Shown: positions 58,592 to 64,000 of the stretch, in pieces
Numbering within the stretch: the stretch's first letter is position 1
Layout: each line of letters opens with the position of its first letter
NCBI RefSeq assembly: GCF_009769165.1
Contig: NZ_CP043476.1
Span: 930,001 to 994,000, forward strand
Direction: 5' to 3'
DNA length: 64,000 nucleotides
From: Xanthomonas hyacinthi
GTDB taxonomy: Bacteria; Pseudomonadota; Gammaproteobacteria; Xanthomonadales; Xanthomonadaceae
Notes under the pieces: generated by a model
Database searches by the model: none
What the model was told of the DNA's origin: nothing
Seen by the model: only the letters and a program-made list of their open reading frames with translations
Program-made: the position numbers and the translations under genes

Positions 58592-59749
58592 TCAGGGGTA
58601 GCCGGGCGGCATGGACTGGCCGAGCAGCACACGGCCCGCGCTCTGCCAGTGGCCTTCGGCCAGCAGCGCGTGCTGCGCCACGACCAGCGCATCGTACAGA
58701 TACCGCTGCATCGGCGCGGCGCGAAAGATGCCGGGCGTGCCGGCCAAGGTGAAGGCGGCGCGCGCCACATCGGCGCCTGCGCGGGCGGCATTGGTCGAGG
58801 CCAGGCGCAGCAGCTTGGCCTGCTGCGCGTCGATCGCCTCGCCAGCCAGCACCGCCTGCCAGACGCTTTCGGTGGATTCGTAAAAAAGACGCGTGCCGAA
58901 ACGCAACTGGGCTTCGGCCTTGGCCAATTCGATCTGCACATAGGCGCGGTCGGCCAGGTTGGGCGCACCGGTGATCGACACGCGGCCATCGGCCGCGGCC
59001 GTGATCTCGTCCAGCGCCGCACGCGCCACGCCCAGGCCGACCACCGCCAGCACCTGCGCGGCAAAGGCGAGCGACGGGTAGCGATACAGCGGCGACGCCA
59101 GGGCCGGCGCGCCACCGCGGATGCAGGTCCACTCCGGCCGCACTACCGCGGCATCCACGATCACGTCGTGGCTGCCGCTGCCTTGCATGCCGATGACGTC
59201 CCAGTTGTGCTCGATGCGCACCTGATCGCGCGGCAGCACCGCCATGCGCGGCAGGCCCGGTACCGGGTCGGGTATCCAGGTGATGCCCACCCCCACCAGC
59301 GACGCCGCAGTGCAGCCGCTGCCGAACTTCCAGCGACCGGCCACGTGGATGCCGTCGCCCCTGGCCTGCGCGGCCTGCGGCGGGAACACCGCGCCGGCGA
59401 ACACCACGTCCGGGCCGTCGGCGTAGATCCGCTGCAGGGTTTCCAGCGGCAACGCGGCCAGGTATTTTACCGACACCCCGAAACTGGCGACCCAACCGGT
59501 GGACCCATCGGCCTGGCTGATGCGTTCGACCAGCTTGCAGAAATCCGCAGGGCCAAGCTCGTCGCCGCCCATGTTGCGTGGCACCAGCGCGCGGTACACG
59601 CCCACCCCACGCAGCTTCTCCACGATGTCCTGCGACAGGCAGGCCTGCGCGGCGAACTCGGCGCGGCGCGCGTGGATTTCCGGCAACAACGCCTCCAGTG
59701 CGGTGTCCAGTGGCACAGGCGGCCTCACATCGCTGGCAAGAGCGGCCAT
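58592..59749 (-). CDS. Acyl-CoA-dehydrogenase-fold flavin monooxygenase/oxidoreductase
   Basis: A 385-residue protein. It has VYRALVPRNMGGDELGPADF, QADGSTGWVASFG and GRWKFGSGC near the middle domain, and QGSGSHDVIVDAAVV, then a C-terminal four-helix part (FAAQVLAVVGLGVARAALDE). These match the branch of the acyl-CoA dehydrogenase superfamily that includes DszC, SfnB and HpaH-like flavin-dependent hydroxylases, not true fatty acyl-CoA dehydrogenases. Those use FMNH2 and oxygen on sulfur or aromatic compounds. Start at the ATG giving MAALASDV; the frame stays open 66 codons further upstream with no family resemblance. Confidence 0.85.
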   Translation of the reverse strand: MAALASDVRPPVPLDTALEALLPEIHARRAEFAAQACLSQDIVEKLRGVGVYRALVPRNMGGDELGPADFCKLVERISQADGSTGWVASFGVSVKYLAALPLETLQRIYADGPDVVFAGAVFPPQAAQARGDGIHVAGRWKFGSGCTAASLVGVGITWIPDPVPGLPRMAVLPRDQVRIEHNWDVIGMQGSGSHDVIVDAAVVRPEWTCIRGGAPALASPLYRYPSLAFAAQVLAVVGLGVARAALDEITAAADGRVSITGAPNLADRAYVQIELAKAEAQLRFGTRLFYESTESVWQAVLAGEAIDAQQAKLLRLASTNAARAGADVARAAFTLAGTPGIFRAAPMQRYLYDALVVAQHALLAEGHWQSAGRVLLGQSMPPGYP

Positions 59750-59969
59750 TGTGCGCGCGATGGTCGCCGCGTTTCTGCGATGCCCTAGCCTATCGGCACG
59801 CCTCACCGGTTCAGCCGGCCGAATCGGTGACCGCTTTCGCGAAGCTGATTGCGTCGGAGCGCATGCCGCCATGCCGTCCATACAGAATGGGACGGCCGCG
59901 CGCGACAGGCTGGCGTCATCCTTCGACGCACGTGACGGCATATTCACGGTCTTCCCCTAAGCTTGCCGG

Positions 59970-61259
59970 ATGCAAGCGACCTCTCCGGCGGCATCCCCCT
60001 CGCCCGCAGCGTCCGCCATGCCGCTGGCGGCACGGTTCGGCAGCGTGCGCCAGCGCACCGGCCTGCTCGCCGCGCCGCTGAGCGAGGAAGACGCGATGGT
60101 GCAGAGCATGGACGATGCCAGTCCTGCGAAATGGCATCTGGCGCATACCACCTGGTTCTTCGAACGCTTCGTGCTGGGCGCCGACGACGACTACCGCGCG
60201 GTCGATCCGCAGTGGGACTATCTGTTCAACAGCTACTACCAGAGCGTCGGCCCGATGCATGCGCGGCCGCGCCGCGGCGTGCTGTCGCGCCCGTCCATGG
60301 CGCAGGTGCGCGACTACCGCGGCGAGGTCGAGGCACGGGTGCTGGCGCGGCTGCAGGCCGGCGCGCTGTCGGCGCAGACGCTGCAGGTGCTGGAACTGGG
60401 CCTGCACCACGAGCAGCAGCACCAGGAGCTGCTGCTGACCGACATCAAGCACGCGTTCTGGAGCAATCCACTGGCCCCGGCGTATCGCCACGATCTTGCC
60501 GCGGTGCATGCGCCGGCCACTGCGCTGCGCTGGATCCAGCGCGACGAGCAACTGTGCGAGATCGGCGCCCCCGGCTGGCCGGCGCATGCGGCGTTCGCCT
60601 ACGACAACGAATCGCCGCGGCACCGCGTGCTGGTGCCGGCGCATGCGTTGGCCAGCCGACCGGTGAGCAACGCCGAATACGCCGCATTCGTCGCCGACGG
60701 CGGCTACCGCAACGTCGCCCTGTGGCTCAGCGACGGCTGGGCGCGGCGCAACGCCGAGGCGTGGCAGCGGCCGCTGTACTGGCATGCCGATGGCGTGCGC
60801 GAGTTCACCCTGGGCGGCTGGCGCGAGCGCGATCCGCATGCGCCAGTCTGCCATCTCAGCCTGTTCGAGGCCGACGCCTATGCGCGCTGGGCCGGCGCGC
60901 GGCTGCCGACCGAGGCCGAATGGGAACAGGCCGCCACCGGCGTGGCCATCGCCGGCAACTTCGTCGAGGCCGATGCGCTGCATCCGCACTCGGCCGCGCA
61001 GGGCGAAGCCGGCCTGCAGCAGTTGTTCGGCGATGTCTGGGAATGGACCGGCAGCGCCTATCTGGCCTATCCCGGCTTCCGCCCGTGGGCGGGCGCGCTG
61101 GGCGAATACAACGGCAAGTTCATGAACGCGCAGTGGGTGTTGCGCGGCGGCAGCTGCGCCACGCCGCACGACCATATCCGCGCCAGCTATCGCAACTTTT
61201 TCCCCTCCGATGCGCGCTGGCAATTCGCCGGCGTGCGCCTGGCCAAGGATCCCGCATGA
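59970..61259 (+). CDS. egtB: Ergothioneine biosynthesis sulfoxide synthase EgtB
   Basis: A 429-residue protein. The N-terminal DinB-like bundle has WHLAHTTWFFERF (H59) and LGLHHEQQHQELLLTDIKH (H147, H151), the three iron ligands. The C-terminal FGE-sulfatase-like domain spans ~175-427: RPVSNAEYAAFVADGGY, LPTEAEWEQAATG, GDVWEWTGSAY, WVLRGGSCATP. It joins hercynine to a thiol donor with oxygen. No egtA or egtC is nearby, so cysteine itself rather than gamma-Glu-Cys may be the donor (inference). Its stop overlaps the egtD start (ATGA). Confidence 0.93.
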   Translation: MQATSPAASPSPAASAMPLAARFGSVRQRTGLLAAPLSEEDAMVQSMDDASPAKWHLAHTTWFFERFVLGADDDYRAVDPQWDYLFNSYYQSVGPMHARPRRGVLSRPSMAQVRDYRGEVEARVLARLQAGALSAQTLQVLELGLHHEQQHQELLLTDIKHAFWSNPLAPAYRHDLAAVHAPATALRWIQRDEQLCEIGAPGWPAHAAFAYDNESPRHRVLVPAHALASRPVSNAEYAAFVADGGYRNVALWLSDGWARRNAEAWQRPLYWHADGVREFTLGGWRERDPHAPVCHLSLFEADAYARWAGARLPTEAEWEQAATGVAIAGNFVEADALHPHSAAQGEAGLQQLFGDVWEWTGSAYLAYPGFRPWAGALGEYNGKFMNAQWVLRGGSCATPHDHIRASYRNFFPSDARWQFAGVRLAKDPA

Positions 61260-62287
61260 ATGCCGCGACCGCCCGCGCCCTGACCGAAGCCGCGCTCACC
61301 GACCTGCACCCGCAGCCGGACGACATCGCCGCCGATGCGATCGCCGGCCTGTCGCGCCGTCCCAAGCAGCTGCCGTCCAAGTATTTCTACGACGCCGAAG
61401 GCTCGCGCCTGTTCGAAGCGATCACCCGCCAGCCCGAGTACTACCTGACCCGCACCGAGCTGGATCTGCTGGAAGCGCGGATGCCGTCGATCGCGCAGGC
61501 GGTGGGCAGCGGCGCGCACGTGGTGGAACTGGGCAGCGGCAGCGGGCGCAAGACCGAATTGCTGCTGGAAGGCCTGCGCGAGCCGGTGGCCTACACCCCG
61601 ATCGAGATCTCGCGCGACATGCTGATGTCCAGCACCGCGCGCCTGGCCGAGCGCTTCCCGCGCATCCAGATGCTGCCGGTCTGCGCCGACTTCACCACCC
61701 CGGTGGCGCTGCCGGCACCGCAGCGCAGCGCGCGCCGCACCCTGGTGTTCTTTCCCGGCTCCACGCTCGGCAACTTCACCCGCGACGACGGCATCCAGCT
61801 GCTGCGCTCGATGCGCCAGACCATGCGCCACGACGGCTGCGCGCTGATCGGCATCGATCTGGACAAGGACCCTGCAATGCTGGAAGCGGCCTACAACGAT
61901 GCGGCCGGGATCACCGCCGAGTTCACCGTGAACCTGCTGCGCCGCCTCAACCGCGAGATCGGCAGCGATTTCGACCTGGCACAGTTCCGTCACCGCGCGG
62001 AGTATGTGCGCGAACGCCAGCGCATCGAGACCTTCCTGGTCAGCCAGCGCGCGCAGCAGGTGCGCGTGGCCGGACACCGCTTCGACTTCGCCGCCGGCGA
62101 AGCGATGCAGGTCGAATACAGCCACAAGTACAGCGACCAGAGCTTCGGCGAGATGGCCGCGGCCGCCGGCCTGCGGGTCAGCCACGGCTGGAACGCGCAG
62201 GGCGATGCGTTTGGATTGCGGCTGTTGCAGAGTCGGGACCCGGGACCGGGGATCGGGGACCCGGAAAAGCACGCGCCGCTATCGTGA
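61256..62287 (+). CDS. egtD: L-histidine N-alpha-methyltransferase EgtD
   Basis: A 343-residue SAM-dependent enzyme. LPSKYFYDAEGSRLFEAIT and QPEYYLTRTELDLL are the family start. VVELGSGSGRKTELLLE is the SAM loop, then LVFFPGSTLGNFTRDD and the histidine-site region near EYSHKYS. It trimethylates histidine to hercynine, the substrate of EgtB. The last ~20 residues (SRDPGPGIGDP) are encoded by a GGGACCCGG-type repeat and extend beyond the usual end. Expected cytosolic. Confidence 0.95.
   Translation: MNAATARALTEAALTDLHPQPDDIAADAIAGLSRRPKQLPSKYFYDAEGSRLFEAITRQPEYYLTRTELDLLEARMPSIAQAVGSGAHVVELGSGSGRKTELLLEGLREPVAYTPIEISRDMLMSSTARLAERFPRIQMLPVCADFTTPVALPAPQRSARRTLVFFPGSTLGNFTRDDGIQLLRSMRQTMRHDGCALIGIDLDKDPAMLEAAYNDAAGITAEFTVNLLRRLNREIGSDFDLAQFRHRAEYVRERQRIETFLVSQRAQQVRVAGHRFDFAAGEAMQVEYSHKYSDQSFGEMAAAAGLRVSHGWNAQGDAFGLRLLQSRDPGPGIGDPEKHAPLS
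62232..62264. repeat. Short GGGACCCGG-type tandem repeat at the egtD 3' end
   Basis: CGGGACC / CGGGACC / GGGGATC / GGGGACC units follow each other, inside the last codons of egtD. The relation to other repeats in the window is not clear; similar G/C-run repeats are common between genes in this group. Confidence 0.6.
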
Positions 62288-62347
62288 CAGCGCCGGGATC
62301 CCGCAGATCCCGAAACGCAACCGTCTCAGGCGCGGCGCACCATGCGC

Positions 62348-63985
62348 CTACGCCTGATACCCATTGGTGATCGGATAACGCCGCTCGCGGCCGAACGCGC
62401 GGCGCGACACCTTCGGTCCCGGCGCGGCCTGATGCCGCTTCCATTCGGTGATGCGCACCAGCCGCACCACGTGATCGACCACCTCCGCGGCGTAGCCGGC
62501 GGCGACGATCTCGTCGCGCGATTCCTCCTGGTCGACGTAGCGGTACAGGATGCCGTCGAGCACATCGTAGGGCGGCAGCGAATCCTGGTCGGTCTGGTTG
62601 GCGCGCAGCTCCGCCGACGGCGGCCGCGCGATCACCGCCGGCGGGATCACCGGCGCGCCGCCGACCGTGTTGCGCCATTTCGCCAGCCCGAACACCTCGG
62701 TCTTGTACAGGTCCTTCAGCGGCGCATAGCCGCCGCACATGTCGCCATAGATGGTGGCGTAGCCGACCGCGTACTCGCTCTTGTTGCCGGTGGTCAGCAG
62801 CAGCCCGCCGAACTTGTTGGCCAACGCCATCAGGATCACGCCGCGGCTGCGCGACTGCAGGTTTTCTTCGGTCACGTCGGCCTGGGTGCCCTCGAACAAC
62901 GGACCGAGCGCCTGCAGCAGGCCCTCGAACGCCGGCTCGATCGCCACCGTCTCCAGCGTCACGCCCAGCGCGTGGCACTGCTCGGCCGCCAGGTCGTTGG
63001 ACATCTCGGCGGTGTAGCGCGACGGCAGCCGCACCGCGGTGACGTTGTCTGCGCCCAGTGCGTCCACCGCCATCGCCAGCACCAGCGCCGAATCGATGCC
63101 GCCGGACAGGCCCAGCCACACCTTGGAAAACCGGTTCTTGCCGCAGTAGTCGCGCAGCCCGCGCACCACCGCGCGCCAGGCCAGCGCGTCCATGCTCTCG
63201 TCGCCGTCGTCGATCCAGCGCAACGGGGTGAACGCACGGGTCTGCGTCGCGTAGTCCACCACCAGCCATTGGTCGGTGAACGCCGCCGCGGCCGGATGCA
63301 CGCTGCCGTCGCCGTCGGCGACCACCGAGGCGCCGTCGAACACCAGCGCGTCCTGGCCGCCGACGACGTTGAGATAGGCCAGCGCCACGCCGGTCTCGCG
63401 GGTACGCTCGGCCAGCAGCGCGTCGCGCTGCGCGTGCTTGCCGCGCTCGAACGGCGAGGCGTTGGGCACCAGCACCAGTTCGGCGCCGTGGCGCGCGGTA
63501 TCGGCCAGCGGCTCGGGGAACCACAGGTCCTCGCAGATCACCAGGCCGACCGGGGTGCCCTTGACCTCGAACACGCAACTGCCGCCGTCCGGATCGACAT
63601 CGAAATAGCGGCGCTCGTCGAACACCGCGTAGTTGGGCAGTTCGCGCTTGCGGTAGGTGGTTTCGATCTGCCCGCCGCGCAGCACGCTGGCCGCGTTGTA
63701 GACCACGCTGCCGGCGCTCTGCGGCCAGCCGACCACCGCGACGATGCCGTGCACGCGCACCGCGATGCGCTGCACCGCCAGTTCGCAATCGGCGAGGAAG
63801 CCGGGCCGCAGCAACAGGTCCTCCGGCGGATAGCCGCTGACCGCCAGCTCCGGGAACAGCACGATGTCGGCGCCGTACTCGTCGCGCGCCTCGTCGATCA
63901 TCGCGAGGATGCGATCGGTGTTCCGGGCCACGGCGCCGACCGGAAAATCGAACTGGGCCATGGCGATGCGAAGGGAAGAAGACAT
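62348..63985 (-). CDS. nadE: Glutamine-dependent NAD+ synthetase
   Basis: A 545-residue two-domain enzyme. The N-terminal nitrilase-type glutaminase has PELAVSGYPPEDLL (Glu), YRKRELPNYAVF (Lys) and LVICEDLWFPEP (Cys). The C-terminal synthetase has the P-loop GLSGGIDSALVLAMA, LTTGNKSEYAVGYATIYGD and KDLYKTEVF. It amidates nicotinic-acid adenine dinucleotide to NAD. The ATG giving MSSSLRIAMAQF is chosen, with AAGG seven bases upstream; a TTG two codons earlier is possible. The gene is complete, starting 15 bases before the window end. Confidence 0.95.
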   Translation of the reverse strand: MSSSLRIAMAQFDFPVGAVARNTDRILAMIDEARDEYGADIVLFPELAVSGYPPEDLLLRPGFLADCELAVQRIAVRVHGIVAVVGWPQSAGSVVYNAASVLRGGQIETTYRKRELPNYAVFDERRYFDVDPDGGSCVFEVKGTPVGLVICEDLWFPEPLADTARHGAELVLVPNASPFERGKHAQRDALLAERTRETGVALAYLNVVGGQDALVFDGASVVADGDGSVHPAAAAFTDQWLVVDYATQTRAFTPLRWIDDGDESMDALAWRAVVRGLRDYCGKNRFSKVWLGLSGGIDSALVLAMAVDALGADNVTAVRLPSRYTAEMSNDLAAEQCHALGVTLETVAIEPAFEGLLQALGPLFEGTQADVTEENLQSRSRGVILMALANKFGGLLLTTGNKSEYAVGYATIYGDMCGGYAPLKDLYKTEVFGLAKWRNTVGGAPVIPPAVIARPPSAELRANQTDQDSLPPYDVLDGILYRYVDQEESRDEIVAAGYAAEVVDHVVRLVRITEWKRHQAAPGPKVSRRAFGRERRYPITNGYQA

Positions 63986-64000
63986 GGACAACCTTGCAGA

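Overview
This is a high-GC chromosomal window that reads like a plant-associated Xanthomonadaceae genome, most probably Xanthomonas. Pointers are an NdvB-type cyclic glucan synthase, a TonB-dependent-receptor sugar locus, the bamD / rluD-pgeF layout and several short intergenic repeats that I associate with this genus. Species cannot be fixed from sequence alone. No rRNA, tRNA, CRISPR array or intact insertion sequence was seen.

Layout. 1-6.1 kb: tail of an M2 (ACE-like) peptidase, a minus-strand MFS pump / small protein / acetyltransferase group, then a tandem glycine riboswitch leading into gcvP. 6.1-12.1 kb: membrane GGDEF protein, large catalase KatE, a noncoding stretch with a tight cluster of DnaA-box-like motifs, a palindromic repeat and a zinc alcohol dehydrogenase. 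12.2-21.2 kb: a 2925-residue cyclic beta-1,2-glucan synthase translationally coupled to an unknown 74-residue protein. 21.5-32.8 kb: a complete-looking alginate uptake and degradation locus. A FadR-type regulator and a TonB-dependent receptor lie on the minus strand. Divergent from them are a PL6 lyase, a PL17 oligoalginate lyase, an MFS sugar-acid transporter, a DEH-reductase-like SDR and an SGNH esterase. The control region between the two halves carries ATTGGTA half-sites.

33-41.6 kb is mixed: MazG-like protein, Lys/Ala-rich H1-like protein, GH3 beta-glucosidase, a cNMP-domain/thioredoxin-reductase-like flavoprotein and an HD hydrolase. Gene debris is scattered among these: DUF763-like tail, AlkB tail, frameshifted IS5-type transposase tail and an isolated effector-like gene with a TTG start. 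41.6-50.5 kb: otsB-GH15-otsA trehalose operon, membrane PQQ glucose dehydrogenase and a PAS-containing chemoreceptor. 50.8-56.8 kb: a decayed DUF4166/DCC composite, pgeF and rluD divergent from bamD, then a two-gene osmoprotectant ABC importer. 57-64 kb: class V PLP enzyme, acyl-CoA-dehydrogenase-fold flavoprotein, egtB-egtD (ergothioneine) and nadE at the edge.

Functional themes. The alginate genes form one carbon-acquisition unit: outer-membrane receptor, periplasmic or surface lyases, inner-membrane transporter, cytosolic reductase. KDG kinase and aldolase must lie elsewhere. A second theme is stress and osmoprotection: katE, trehalose synthesis, osmoprotectant import, ergothioneine synthesis and periplasmic glucans. 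The most unusual items are the coupled small protein behind ndvB, the DnaA-box cluster far from any dnaA gene, the alginate locus with its SGNH esterase, and the degraded island at 39.4-41.6 kb.
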